From NCBI GenBank assembly GCA_009777515.1, contig WRLR01000012.1, positions 1 to 56,772 on the forward strand: 56,772 bases of DNA. The letters run 5' to 3'. The DNA is from Oscillospiraceae bacterium. Lineage in GTDB: Bacteria > Bacillota > Clostridia > WRLR01. The notes under the pieces were generated by a model. The model was not told the DNA's origin. It searched no databases and saw nothing but the letters and a program-made list of their open reading frames with translations. This document shows, one piece after another, positions 34,837-44,574 of the stretch (position 1 is its first letter; every line of letters begins with the position of its first letter). The position numbers and the translations under genes were made by a program.

Positions 34837-34968
34837 GCCAAAAAAGAAAAAAACTCAGTGCAAATGCAAAGTATTATGCTGAGTATAGAGCATAGAGAGT
34901 ATTACGTTTGGTTATCATTTTTTATATGTCAGATGCACTGTCAATCGTGTTGTAAATGTCATGTGTAT

Positions 34969-34997
34969 TTGACAAGGCGCCAATCGCCTGATAATAT
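34969..34997 (+). promoter_or_regulatory. Promoter of the radical SAM gene, with dyad in the spacer
   Basis: TTGACA at 34969-34974 and TAATAT at 34992-34997 are 17 bases apart. The spacer contains the inverted repeat AGGCG-CCAAT-CGCCT, a possible operator. The leader would be about 80 bases. Confidence 0.6.
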
Positions 34998-35083
34998 CGT
35001 GTAAGGTTTACTTTACTTCACCGCAAAACAAAAATAGTTATGCGCAGAAATTTTATGGGGACTGCGGGAAGGTAGATTACATC

Positions 35084-36373
35084 ATGCAGCCAAGAAAGAA
35101 TGTCCTGCTTGTCACGGTTTCGTCCCGTGAAATGCAGAGGATCCGCAAAACGAGATATATCAACTTCCAGCAGTGCACCATGCCGTATCTGGCGTCCTTT
35201 TTTCCTGACGACTGGACGATTGCCCACATTGACGAGGTGTGCGAGGCGGTCGACTATAACAAGCAGTACGACCTTGTCGCCCTTACCTTCCACACGCCGA
35301 GCGCGCCGCATGCGTATGAAATAGCCGACAGCTTCCGCGCGAGGGGCAGCACCGTAATCATGGGTGGGCCGCATGTCACGCTCCTGCCCGACGAGGCGCG
35401 GGCACACGCCGACGCGGTATTTGTCGGCGAAGCGGAGCTGACGCTCCCTCAGTTTATAAGCGACTGGGCGGCAGGGCGGGCAAAGGACAGATATGACGCT
35501 TCCGAAATCCCGGACTTGTGCGGGATCCCGTTTTCAAAAAAAGAGCACTTCCACAGGAAAGACCATTCGGGCGGGATCCTGTTCGCGTCGCGCGGCTGCC
35601 CGAACGCCTGCGAGTTCTGCACCCTCGCCGTGATGTACAATAGGAGGTACCGGTGCAGGCCGGTCGAGGAAGTCGCGGCAGAGTTTGCGTCGTTTCATGG
35701 CAAGATAATAATCTTCTGGGACGACAACCTGACCGCCGATATGGACTATGCGAAATCGCTGTGCAAAGCCATCGCGCCGCACAAAAAATGGTGGAGCAGC
35801 CAAGTGTCCGTCACAGCGGGGGCGGACGATGAGTTTCTTTCGTTGGCGGCCCGGAGCGGTTGCAAGCAGTTGTTCATCGGCTTTGAGTCGGTTTCGCAGA
35901 AAAGCCTGGATAGCGCCCGAAAAGGCTTCAATCGCACGGATGACTACGCGGACATAGTCGAGCGCATCCACTCCCACGGCATTGCGGTCCAGGCGGGGTT
36001 TGTTTTTGGATTTGACGAAGACGCGCCCGACGTGTTTGATAAAACAATCGACTTCCTAGAAGGCGCAGGCATCCAAAACGCGACATTCCATATCCTGACG
36101 CCATACCCAGGCACGCCGCTCTATGAACGATTGAAGCGCGAAGGCCGCATCCTGACTTACGACTGGGCGAAGTACAATGCCCGTACGGATGTCGTTTTCG
36201 AGCCAAAAAATATGAGCGCCTCCGAATTGCTAAGGGGCTTCAACGACGTGAACAGGCGCTTCTATTCCGCCGGCAGCATATACCGCAGGCTGAAGAAATC
36301 CCCGGTGGGGCTGTACTGGACACTGCCGCTGAACTTGATTTATCGCCGCCTGTGGTACAGCAAGGGTATATGA
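35084..36373 (+). CDS. Radical SAM protein with N-terminal B12-binding-type domain
   Basis: A 429-residue protein of the BchE/HpnJ-like architecture. Residues about 1-130 resemble a cobalamin-binding fold (GGPHVTLLPDEARAHADAVF) but without the DxHxxG histidine ligand. The radical SAM core has the cluster motif C172-x3-C176-x2-C179 in ASRGCPNACEFCTL. FIGFESVSQKSLD and FGFDEDAPDVFDKTIDF are typical barrel motifs. It would use an S-adenosylmethionine radical, but the substrate is unknown; relatives act on lipids, tetrapyrroles and methyl transfers. It has its own promoter and terminator, so it is a single-gene unit. Confidence 0.85.
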   Translation: MQPRKNVLLVTVSSREMQRIRKTRYINFQQCTMPYLASFFPDDWTIAHIDEVCEAVDYNKQYDLVALTFHTPSAPHAYEIADSFRARGSTVIMGGPHVTLLPDEARAHADAVFVGEAELTLPQFISDWAAGRAKDRYDASEIPDLCGIPFSKKEHFHRKDHSGGILFASRGCPNACEFCTLAVMYNRRYRCRPVEEVAAEFASFHGKIIIFWDDNLTADMDYAKSLCKAIAPHKKWWSSQVSVTAGADDEFLSLAARSGCKQLFIGFESVSQKSLDSARKGFNRTDDYADIVERIHSHGIAVQAGFVFGFDEDAPDVFDKTIDFLEGAGIQNATFHILTPYPGTPLYERLKREGRILTYDWAKYNARTDVVFEPKNMSASELLRGFNDVNRRFYSAGSIYRRLKKSPVGLYWTLPLNLIYRRLWYSKGI

Positions 36374-36458
36374 AAGACCGGACAATAGGTAAAAAATCGT
36401 TATGATTCAACATTTTTCGGCGTAAAATCTGAAAATCCGAAGAGTGTTTTTGCATTTT

Positions 36459-36500
36459 AAAAACCGCCCCGCATATTTGTACATATACGGAGCGGTTTTT
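36459..36500. terminator. Bidirectional terminator between the radical SAM gene and cassette 4
   Basis: AAAACCGCCCCG pairs with CGGAGCGGTTTTT with A and T runs on both sides. It serves the convergent genes ending at 36373 (plus) and 36615 (minus). Confidence 0.75.
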
Positions 36501-36614
36501 GCGAATTATATATTTATATGATGCTATATCGTTTTTTCATAAATTAAGCATTATAACTTTCCGGCGCCATGCCGGCCCAGCCGCGTCGCCAAGCATAAGC
36601 TTAGCTCCATGCGC

Positions 36615-38369
36615 TTACCTCATATTGAACCTGTCAAGAGCGGCCTGCCGTATTTCGATAGCGCGTTCTATGCCCATTGAACGAATGGTGCTACGGAAAG
36701 TATCGAACTCCGCATCAATGGATTTGGAGCCATTAATAAAAGCGGCCCAGTTCTCCAGCTTATACGTGTTTATCTCACTCATTATATTTGCGTACTCGGA
36801 GCTCTCATCGCTCGTGAACGTGGTGGCAGGCATTTTTTTCGAAAGGTCTATGTCCTGCGTCCTGTCTATCGTGTCGCGCTGCTCCTGGAAAGTCCCGAAC
36901 CGGGCGTAGCGCACCAACGGATCGTGGAAGAACGCTTCCGCAATACCGCCCATGCTATATTTGACCAAAGCCAGCTCTACGGACAGGCCTTCCGGGTTGT
37001 TTATTATCTCGTCGGTGAATACCGGGACGCCGTTTATTATATTGTAGCTCTGTCCCTCGATGCCGAAATTCAACAGCATATGGCCCACATCATGATAATG
37101 GAAGTCCAGCCATTTCGCAGCCAGCGCTGGATCGGAGCTGGTGGTGGATATGGCGACTCCAGCGCCCTGGGCGCCTTGCAACGTACCGTTGTTGTATATC
37201 GGCTTGGTCCCCCGTTCAAGGACAGGGTATTTTACCCCGGTCATGGCATTCTCGCCCATTTGAATCAAGTAGCGCCCATAATCCAAACCGCTCAGGAATA
37301 TGGCGCCCTGGCCGTTTGCGACTTTCGCCTCGTACGCAGTCAAGTCCCTTACACTAAACTCGGGATCGATGTACCCAGCAGCGAACCAACCATTCATGTG
37401 GCGTAGGTAATCGCCAAACTCGTCGTCCAACGGGCCGTATTTTACCGTACCTTCTTCATGATAAAAATCCATGTCCGTCTTCCATGCATTGGCGAGCCAC
37501 CGCATCATATCGCGTTCGTCGAGGCAGTTGATTATCGGGTACTCGTCGTCCACGCCGTTACCATTCATATCGCCCATGTCTTTGAACGCTTTAAGCATTA
37601 CGTCCCAATCGTCGATGGTCTCTGGTAGCTCCAGTCCTAGTTCGTTGAGCCAATCGTAGCGAACCAGGAACGACCATCCAGCCACTACCAATTGGTTCCA
37701 ATGGATATAGGGGAAATAAAAATAATCGCCTTCGTCTGTGACCATGGTCATGGCAATGTCATGCACGTTAATGACCCTTTGCATAAAGTTCGGGCAGTTC
37801 TCCTCCAACAGGCTGTTGAGCGGGAGTATGACCTCGTCGTCCATCGCCTTTTGCGGCCCGCCTGGGAACCCGGACCAGCCCGAATAGATCATATCGGGGA
37901 AATCGCGCGACGCCAGCATGATGTTGAACTGCTCGCTCTCCTGTCCCATGGCAGGATGGATAAAATCTATGCTCACGCCGGTGAGTCGCTCAAGCTCCTG
38001 GTAGCCGGCAATCTCATTGTAATTAGTAAGGACAGGCGCTGCTTTAGTCCTGTCGATGGTTATCCAATAAGATAAAGTCGTCGGCTCCGATACTAACAAA
38101 AACTGATTGTCGCCGTCGTCCGTGGCAGCCTGTCCGGCAGTCTGCGGCTGGTTTCCGATGGCGCCGACTGTGGTCGTCGTGTTGACAGCAGCAGTGGTAG
38201 TGGTGGTCGCTGCTTCGGTGGCGGCTGCGGCTGCGGCGGCTGTTGTGGTGGCCGGAGCAGCAGTCGTACCTGCCGTAGTGGCGTCAGGCGCGCTCGGCGT
38301 GCTCGCTCCGCATGCGCCAAGAGTTATTATTAAAGACGCAGCTAAAATGATGCAGATGATTCGTTTCAT
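36615..38369 (-). CDS. Extracellular solute-binding lipoprotein, LplA type (cassette 4)
   Basis: A 584-residue binding protein with lipobox TLGAC (C20) and a long Thr/Ala tether (about residues 22-90). The fold opens TTLSYWITIDRTKAAPVLTN. It contains an acidic EF-hand-like loop, DMNGNGVDDEYP, as seen in calcium-binding members of the family. It diverges from the cassette 2/3 proteins. It is the last gene of the operon that begins with the GntR regulator; linkage to a GH2 beta-mannosidase suggests mannosides or manno-oligosaccharides as ligands. Confidence 0.9.
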   Translation of the reverse strand: MKRIICIILAASLIITLGACGASTPSAPDATTAGTTAAPATTTAAAAAAATEAATTTTTAAVNTTTTVGAIGNQPQTAGQAATDDGDNQFLLVSEPTTLSYWITIDRTKAAPVLTNYNEIAGYQELERLTGVSIDFIHPAMGQESEQFNIMLASRDFPDMIYSGWSGFPGGPQKAMDDEVILPLNSLLEENCPNFMQRVINVHDIAMTMVTDEGDYFYFPYIHWNQLVVAGWSFLVRYDWLNELGLELPETIDDWDVMLKAFKDMGDMNGNGVDDEYPIINCLDERDMMRWLANAWKTDMDFYHEEGTVKYGPLDDEFGDYLRHMNGWFAAGYIDPEFSVRDLTAYEAKVANGQGAIFLSGLDYGRYLIQMGENAMTGVKYPVLERGTKPIYNNGTLQGAQGAGVAISTTSSDPALAAKWLDFHYHDVGHMLLNFGIEGQSYNIINGVPVFTDEIINNPEGLSVELALVKYSMGGIAEAFFHDPLVRYARFGTFQEQRDTIDRTQDIDLSKKMPATTFTSDESSEYANIMSEINTYKLENWAAFINGSKSIDAEFDTFRSTIRSMGIERAIEIRQAALDRFNMR

Positions 38370-38395
38370 TTACCTTCTCCCTTTTAGATTTTATT

Positions 38396-39346
38396 TCAAC
38401 CTTTTATCGAACCAATCATAATGCCTTTGACAAAATACTTTTGAAGCATAGGATAAATAACTAAAACCGGAACTGTTGCTACAATCATAGTAGCGTGCTT
38501 GATGGACTCGCCGATGACTGCCGATGTGTCGGTGGGAAGCCCTGTAGTCATCGAGTCGGTGCTGTTGGATATCAATATTTCCCTCAATACTAGCTGGATG
38601 GGAAATTTCCCCCGATCGCGCAGGTAAATCATGGCGTTGAACCATGAGTTCCAGTGTCCGACGGCATAAAACAAAATTATTACCGCCAAAACAGCCTGGG
38701 AAACCGGAAGTATTATCCGAAACAGAATGACAAAGTCGTTCGCGCCGTCCACCCTCGCAGATTCTTCCAAGCTATCCGGTACTTCCAGCATAGCTGTGCG
38801 CATGATAATCAGATTCCATGTGTTAATGGCCGTCGGGAAGATCATCGCCAAAAAGCTGTCATATAAACCTATGCTCCGCACAAGCAAAAATGTGGGTATC
38901 AGTCCACCGTTAAAAAACATCGTAAACGTGATGAACAACATAATGACGTTGCGCGGCTTGAAAGACTTGCGCGATAGCACGTAAGCTCCCATGGAATTTA
39001 ACAGGACATTCAGCGTTGTGCCCAACGATAAATAAAGCAAAGTATTTTGATACCCGGAGATAATCATGGGATTTTTAAAAACTTTTTCGTATGCGTCTGT
39101 GGCAAAGCCCAACGGATGGAACAGAAGCCCCCTGTGCTTAGTCAACAAATTGCCATCGCTGAACGAGGCGAACGCGGAGTAGACAAACGGATAAAGGGTC
39201 ACGACTATCAACGCGCATAGAAATGCGATAATTATAATGTCGAAAACCTTCTCGCCCGCGCCCCTGTTATCGTACTTTCGCTTTAACCGCGCCGTAACGC
39301 CCCTCGCAGCCACGCTTCTCGCTGTCACTTCCCCACCCCCTACCAT
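38396..39346 (-). CDS. Carbohydrate ABC transporter permease, LplC type (cassette 4)
   Basis: A 316-residue permease. A basic head (ARLKRKYDNRGAGEKVFD) leads into the first membrane segment IIIIAFLCALIVVTLYPFVY. The EAA loop is ESARVDGANDFVI with RIILPVSQA. It ends YFVKGIMIGSIKG. Its start overlaps the end of the upstream permease by 7 bases, so the pair is translationally coupled. The binding-protein gene follows after 26 bases. Confidence 0.9.
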   Translation of the reverse strand: MVGGGEVTARSVAARGVTARLKRKYDNRGAGEKVFDIIIIAFLCALIVVTLYPFVYSAFASFSDGNLLTKHRGLLFHPLGFATDAYEKVFKNPMIISGYQNTLLYLSLGTTLNVLLNSMGAYVLSRKSFKPRNVIMLFITFTMFFNGGLIPTFLLVRSIGLYDSFLAMIFPTAINTWNLIIMRTAMLEVPDSLEESARVDGANDFVILFRIILPVSQAVLAVIILFYAVGHWNSWFNAMIYLRDRGKFPIQLVLREILISNSTDSMTTGLPTDTSAVIGESIKHATMIVATVPVLVIYPMLQKYFVKGIMIGSIKG

Positions 39347-40266
39347 AAGCTACTTTCCGATACCTTTTTACTCAATGAATTAACCGAGACCAGCATAACA
39401 AAGTTAATGACAGCGTTGAAAAGGCCGACCGCTGTTGCGTACCCGTAGTTGCTCTCCAACAGCCCCTTGCGGTATACAAATGTCGATATAACGTCGGCTG
39501 TTTCGTATGTGTTGGGTGTGTACAGCAATAGGACTTTTTCCGATGAAACATTCATCACCCGCCCCACCCTTAATATCAACATAATGATTATTGTGGACAT
39601 GAGGCACGGCAGCGTGATATTCCACAACTGCTGCCAGCGGCTCGCTCCGTCGATGCGCGCCGCTTCGTAAAATTCTTCGTTGATGGAACTCAACGCCGAT
39701 AGGTATATGATACTGCCCCACCCCAGCTCCTGCCAGATGCCGGACCCAACGAAAATAGAGCGGAACCAGTCGGGCCGTTGCAAAAACAATATCGGCTCAA
39801 TACCGGTAATCTGTGATAAAAGTGCGTTGACCCATCCATTCCTTGAGAGGAAGTCCACCATCATGCCGCAAATAATAACAGTCGACACGAAGTGCGGCAG
39901 ATACGTGATAGTTTGAACCGTGCGCTTAAACCATATGCCCCTAAGTTGGTTGAGGATTAAAGCTAGGATGATGGGGGCGGGAAAACCAAAAAGTATGTCG
40001 TAAAAACTGATGAGCAAGGTGTTCCGCAAGATACGTGTGAAGTAAAAACTTGAAAAAAAACTGGTAAAATGCCTAAGCCCTATGAATGGGCTACGCAGCA
40101 CGCCCATGCTCGGGCGATAATCTTTAAAAGCTATCTGTAGCCCATTCATCGGCACATACATAAAGATGGCGTAATAAAGGAGCACCGGGAAAATCATTAT
40201 GTACAGATATTTGAATCTTATTATATGTTTTTTGAGTCTGATTCCGGTTTTCAAGCCCTCACCCAC
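39340..40266 (-). CDS. Carbohydrate ABC transporter permease, LplB type (cassette 4)
   Basis: A 308-residue permease. The first segment is YLYIMIFPVLLYYAIFMYVP, followed by MNGLQIAFKDYRPS, a family hallmark. The EAA loop is YEAARIDGASRWQQL with NITLPCL. The start is taken as GTG 40266 with TATGGGG directly upstream; spacing is tight, so the true start may be a few codons in. It lies 104 bases after the beta-mannosidase gene, in a gap with an inverted repeat at 40314-40335. Confidence 0.87.
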   Translation of the reverse strand: MGEGLKTGIRLKKHIIRFKYLYIMIFPVLLYYAIFMYVPMNGLQIAFKDYRPSMGVLRSPFIGLRHFTSFFSSFYFTRILRNTLLISFYDILFGFPAPIILALILNQLRGIWFKRTVQTITYLPHFVSTVIICGMMVDFLSRNGWVNALLSQITGIEPILFLQRPDWFRSIFVGSGIWQELGWGSIIYLSALSSINEEFYEAARIDGASRWQQLWNITLPCLMSTIIIMLILRVGRVMNVSSEKVLLLYTPNTYETADVISTFVYRKGLLESNYGYATAVGLFNAVINFVMLVSVNSLSKKVSESSLW

Positions 40267-40313
40267 CCCATAAGCATAATTATTATTTATATCGTTCGCT
40301 TATCGTTCGCATT

Positions 40314-40335
40314 TGTATATTCACTAGAATATACA
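40314..40335. promoter_or_regulatory. Inverted repeat inside the mannoside operon
   Basis: TGTATATTC and GAATATACA form a perfect 9-base inverted repeat with a 4-base loop. It could be an operator, for instance for the GntR protein of the same operon, or an mRNA processing or stabilising hairpin. No T-run follows, so it is not a typical terminator. Confidence 0.4.
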
Positions 40336-40370
40336 TGAATATCGTTTACTATTATATACCTTTTTATAAA

Positions 40371-42914
40371 TTATAACGATATCCGTACGGCGTCGCTCTC
40401 ATGATCGAGCGCGTAAATGTCTAGCGTTGGTTCGCCCGCGTTTGCGCTAACGCATTCGTCAGCGTTTTCGCATTCGTTTAGTAGTGTAAGCTTCAGCTTC
40501 CTGGTCGTGCCGGGCATGAGCATAAAGTAGTTGTCCGACAGCATCGCCCTTTCGCTGCATTCCAGTTCCACCAGCTTGATGTACTGATCGCTGCTCAACG
40601 TAAGCTCCCACTCGCAGCAACCCAGCTTGTCCGCTTTTATGGATATCGCAGGCTTTGCAGTCTCGACTTCAAATAACGGGCAAAACAGCAGAAAGTCCTC
40701 GCTGACCGTCTCCCCGCCGCCGCGCGACAGCTTTACATGCATCGCCTGCCGCCAGCGGTTGCTCAGCCCGTCGTACCAATCGGGCTGCGTAAACAAGCAG
40801 TGTCCGGCGCCCGACGGGACGGCCACTTCCTGCTCCGCGCGGTCAAGCACCTGCCCAGTCAGGGTATCGAATAGCGTCAGCGTCAACAGCCCGTTAAAAG
40901 GATCACCGTCGTTCGTCGCCCTCACGCGGATGTCCGAACTGTCGCGGTACGCATGGATCAGCACCGGCTTGAACAAGCGGGCGCATTGGTAATACGGCAT
41001 CAGCGGGCGCCTGTCGTAGTCGACGCATCCATAATTCATCATGATGCCGCCCTTGTTCAGCGGCCAGTAGATGATGCCCGTGCATGACGGCCCCCTGACG
41101 CGCACATAGTATAGCGACATATAGTCGGCCGTCATTTGCTCGAGTTCCAGTCCCCTTGCATAGGCCCTGAGGCTCGAATTCATATGGTACTCAGTAAATT
41201 GGTTGATCTGCCACAGCGCGGTGGATGTGCGTTGCTGCCAATTGATGTTCCAATTTTTGCCGCTGTAGTCGTCGACTTTGATGCCCATCCATTTTTCCAA
41301 TGTCTCCGGGCGGGATATCGTGCCCGCGTACCAACACGTCTCCGTCACGAACAGCGGGTCCTCCGTCGCGTTGTAGAAGTTCCCCCATGTATGCGTCTCA
41401 CCGTCAACAGGCGACTGCGAGAGTTTTTCGCCATGCGGCGAGTTGGGGATGTAGGGTATCTCCGGACAGTATTGCGCGGCGATTTTCGGGAACTCGTCAT
41501 AGAGCAATTTTGCGCCGTAGAAGCGGTCCATTGTCATTTTCCAGCCCCAGGCGTCCCAACCTTCCTGCTGCTCGTTGCCCCCGCAGAAAATGGCGAAGCA
41601 CGCGTGGCTGCGGAGCTGCTTCAGCATTATGATGGTTTCGTTTTTGACTTCCTCGACAAACTCATCGTCGTAGTCCGGGTAGGGGTGGCTGTGCAGGTGT
41701 CCGTCCATCCAGAGCATGATTCCATATTTGTCGAAGAGTTTATAGAACCAATCGGGCTCGTGCATGCCCCCGCCCCACAGCCGCACCAAGTTCATATTGG
41801 CGTTGACGGCCAGTTTTACGAGGTTCTCCACTTGTTCTGGCGTGCCGCCGCCATTGAGCACGTCCACCGGTATAATGTTGCTGCCCTTAATGTAGGTGGG
41901 CTTGCCGTTTACGACGAATTGGAAATCGTGGCGCCCGGACGGCTTCTGTTTAATCAACGCGATCTCTTTTATGCCTACTTGCTTTGTGATGGTGTGCAGT
42001 TCGCCGGCGCCATTTGATAACGTGACCTTCAAATCGTACAGGTACTGCTCGCCGCTGCCGTTAGGCCACCAAAGCTTGGGCTCAGCAATGCTTAGGGATA
42101 TGGCGCCTTTCCCGTCGGCCAGGGCGGCGCTGCCCTGCGAGGCCACATTGCCGTCGCGGTCTGTCAGGATCGCCGTAGCCGTGTAGCTACCCTCCTTGCC
42201 CCCCGTGTCCGCCTCCACGCGCACGGACGCCGTCGCCGTTTTGCATTCCGGGAGCCCGATGGAGCTGACCGAAAACTCGCTCTCGTTGATAAACGCTTCC
42301 GAATAGCCCAAAATATTGACTGGGCGCACCAACCCAATGCCCCAGATGCCCTGCCCCAATAAATTGAAATCTTCAGCATAGCTGCGTTGATAGCGCCGGA
42401 CGAGGGAACGCTCGCGGATATAGATCGAACCTCTGCCCGGGCCCAGCATCTCAACGGCCTTGTCAGCTTTATGCGCTACCATGCGAGAATGCCCTTTTAC
42501 GTGGATGACCAGCGAGTTCCCTTTCTCTTTCAAGCCATGCAGCTCGAACGCCCACGGGATGAACATGTTACTACATGTGCCTACCAGCTTGCCGTTTACA
42601 TAGACATCAGCGAAGGTGTCGACGCAGTCCAGCTCGATGAAATAGCGCCCGCAACCAGCGATGTCTGAAGTCAAATCAAACTCCGCCTTGTACAGCCAAT
42701 CGGCCTGAGAAACCCACTGCACCTTTACCGAAGCGTCATGCCCGCTATACGGGTTCTCCAGCTTGTTGGCTTCGATTAGGTCGTAATGTATGGCCCTGCC
42801 TGGCTTCGCGTCAATCCAATCCAGCCCGTCCTGCTGCGGAATACCCCCACCCTGCGGTATGTCTTTGAGCTGCGCCAGGTGAAAATGGGTCAATTCCTTG
42901 ATCTTGGTAACCAT
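40371..42914 (-). CDS. GH2-family glycoside hydrolase, beta-mannosidase-like
   Basis: An 847-residue GH2 enzyme, predicted cytoplasmic because no signal peptide is present. Domains in order: N-terminal sugar-binding jelly roll (to about 180), immunoglobulin-like domain, TIM barrel (about 310-620), C-terminal beta domains. The acid/base is probably E448 in FCGGNEQQ and the nucleophile E525 in FVTETCWYAG. MNLVRLWGGGMHEPDWFY is typical of beta-mannosidases. It would release mannose from imported mannosides; related exo-beta-glucosaminidases share the fold, so the sugar is not certain. ATG 42914 has GGGAGG 7 bases upstream; the frame extending to 42995 overlaps the regulator gene. Confidence 0.85.
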   Translation of the reverse strand: MVTKIKELTHFHLAQLKDIPQGGGIPQQDGLDWIDAKPGRAIHYDLIEANKLENPYSGHDASVKVQWVSQADWLYKAEFDLTSDIAGCGRYFIELDCVDTFADVYVNGKLVGTCSNMFIPWAFELHGLKEKGNSLVIHVKGHSRMVAHKADKAVEMLGPGRGSIYIRERSLVRRYQRSYAEDFNLLGQGIWGIGLVRPVNILGYSEAFINESEFSVSSIGLPECKTATASVRVEADTGGKEGSYTATAILTDRDGNVASQGSAALADGKGAISLSIAEPKLWWPNGSGEQYLYDLKVTLSNGAGELHTITKQVGIKEIALIKQKPSGRHDFQFVVNGKPTYIKGSNIIPVDVLNGGGTPEQVENLVKLAVNANMNLVRLWGGGMHEPDWFYKLFDKYGIMLWMDGHLHSHPYPDYDDEFVEEVKNETIIMLKQLRSHACFAIFCGGNEQQEGWDAWGWKMTMDRFYGAKLLYDEFPKIAAQYCPEIPYIPNSPHGEKLSQSPVDGETHTWGNFYNATEDPLFVTETCWYAGTISRPETLEKWMGIKVDDYSGKNWNINWQQRTSTALWQINQFTEYHMNSSLRAYARGLELEQMTADYMSLYYVRVRGPSCTGIIYWPLNKGGIMMNYGCVDYDRRPLMPYYQCARLFKPVLIHAYRDSSDIRVRATNDGDPFNGLLTLTLFDTLTGQVLDRAEQEVAVPSGAGHCLFTQPDWYDGLSNRWRQAMHVKLSRGGGETVSEDFLLFCPLFEVETAKPAISIKADKLGCCEWELTLSSDQYIKLVELECSERAMLSDNYFMLMPGTTRKLKLTLLNECENADECVSANAGEPTLDIYALDHESDAVRISL

Positions 42915-42927
42915 TGCATAACCTCCC

Positions 42928-43650
42928 TCATTTTTTGTTTTCGTCATTAACATAAGCTTTAAAACGATCGCGCCATCCGCCAAAACTTTTAACAAATACC
43001 TTTTTTAGCAACTCCGTATCTTTGTTTAACAACGACAAATAAATGTTCCTGTGATCCATAGCTGCCTCGATAAGTTTCAAAGGTCTTATTTTGCTATGCA
43101 TCACTTCAAAAAATAATTCCAGGGACGCTTCACCAATCTTAATAATATATGGGTTGTGCGTGCAGCGGAGTACGGACATGTGAAAATCCAACTCATCTTG
43201 AGCTTCCACCAATGTGTCCTGGCTCTCCTTGCGAACCCGATCTTCGAGCGCCATTACGATTTTTTCGATTTCTGCCAAATCCTCGGAGGTGGCGTTATCC
43301 ATGGCCATATGGGTATATGCCGTCTCATACATTTCCCGAAACTGCACAAGGTACTCTGCGGATTGCGGGAGCAATAAAAACTGTATGCCCAGCGCATTAG
43401 CCACGCCCTCTTTCAATTCAGTACATACAAACGTGCCTTCGCCCTGGCGGGCTTCGACGGCGCCCAGCGTTTCAAGCATCTTAACCGCCACCAGCACCGA
43501 GGATATTCCAACGCCCATTTTTTCCGCCATTTCGTTAACAGCAGGAAGTTTGTCTCCTGGTTTTAAGTCCCCTCGCATCAACAGGTCTTTGATCGCGGAA
43601 AATACTTGATCCGTAACTTTTTCTTTCTTTTGTATGGATTTAATTACCAC
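42928..43650 (-). CDS. GntR-family transcriptional regulator, FadR/FCD type
   Basis: A 240-residue regulator. The winged helix spans about residues 10-75 (LMRGDLKPGDKLPAVNEMAE, then ISSVLVAVKMLETLGAVEAR). The C-terminal helical FCD domain (about 95-230) normally binds a metal and an organic acid or sugar acid. It heads the operon with the GH2 enzyme and importer and probably controls it. GTG 43650 is preferred: AGGGGG abuts the ATG at 43656 and sits 6 bases before the GTG. The upstream region 43657-43873 is very AT-rich and shows no gene. Confidence 0.87.
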   Translation of the reverse strand: MVIKSIQKKEKVTDQVFSAIKDLLMRGDLKPGDKLPAVNEMAEKMGVGISSVLVAVKMLETLGAVEARQGEGTFVCTELKEGVANALGIQFLLLPQSAEYLVQFREMYETAYTHMAMDNATSEDLAEIEKIVMALEDRVRKESQDTLVEAQDELDFHMSVLRCTHNPYIIKIGEASLELFFEVMHSKIRPLKLIEAAMDHRNIYLSLLNKDTELLKKVFVKSFGGWRDRFKAYVNDENKK

Positions 43651-43873
43651 TCGCATCCCCCTGTTAGGCCATTATTGTATAACATGAATATAATCAAAAG
43701 GAAAATTATGTGGGCTTTAAACGATATATACTTATTTAATCATATGATGATATGTTAACTAAAGATAACAATATCATAACATAATAACAATATCAATATA
43801 AAAATTTGTTATAAAAAATTTTTTAATTTGATACTTGATGATCAATTAACAAAAATATCCATATTAAAAACAC

Positions 43874-43911
43874 AAAACCCGCAATCGCTGCTAACAGCAT
43901 GTGCGGGTTTT
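43874..43911 (-). terminator. Intrinsic terminator at the edge of the AT-rich island
   Basis: AAAACCCGCA and TGCGGGTTTT form a perfect 10-base stem with an inner GCTG/CAGC hairpin. In the minus direction it runs into TTTTGTGTTTTT. It follows the hsdR remnant. The stretch 43912-44119 holds no gene I can support. Confidence 0.7.
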
Positions 43912-44119
43912 CAAAAACATAGATATTGATTTTTGATTCTACTGTATGAACGTACTAAATGCCACAATATGACAAAATTTACCAGTATGTGCAAGCCGAT
44001 CAAGAAAATTCATATTTACTGAGCAGCAGAACCTTGACAATAGTATAAATGCTCTTAAGCAACAATGGAAGCAGTGTGTAAAATAGCGCTGAAATCCTTG
44101 ATATTACTGGGCTTGCAAT

Positions 44120-44533
44120 CTATATTAATGTATAATTGTCGCCAAAAATAAATGATATCGAGGTTTCCCCATGTTCAGACTGACTGACGACCTTGAATAT
44201 ATTGTTTTCCGGGTCGTCCCAATCAATGAAATCGATGTGTAGAGCAGTTTTGCTGGGGGCGTCGCGTGTGAGGTCAAAACCCTCATTAACGAGCAGAAAC
44301 GAATAGCGGTTTCCTTGATACAACGGCGTGGACAGTTTATTTTCCAAACGACCGATTATCATTTCCGTTTCGGCTTTCGTCAAATCGGAATATCGGGTGG
44401 AGAGGTACACCTGTAAATCGACTTTGAGCATAATTTCCTCAAAGGTGCGATGGATCGTGTCACCGGGGACATCGGTATAGTCCTGTTCTTGGAACAAGCC
44501 GATGAAATCCACATCAAACTCGGCTTCTGTAAA
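44120..44533 (-). pseudogene. Remnant of type I restriction endonuclease subunit R (N-terminus only)
   Basis: About 130 codons resemble the N-terminus of HsdR: FTEAEFD lead-in, VPGDTIHRTFEEIMLKVDL, then LHIDFIDWDDPENNIFKVV. Full HsdR proteins are near 1000 residues; this one stops just after the FKVV block, before the nuclease and helicase domains. The lead-in codons 44533-44513 have a TAA where the start codon should be, although GTG 44512 could open a short frame. The rest of the gene is not seen downstream. It is most likely a dead fragment. Confidence 0.65.
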
Positions 44534-44574
44534 TTACCCTCTGACAAAACTGTAGTCCACGATATTACTCTACT

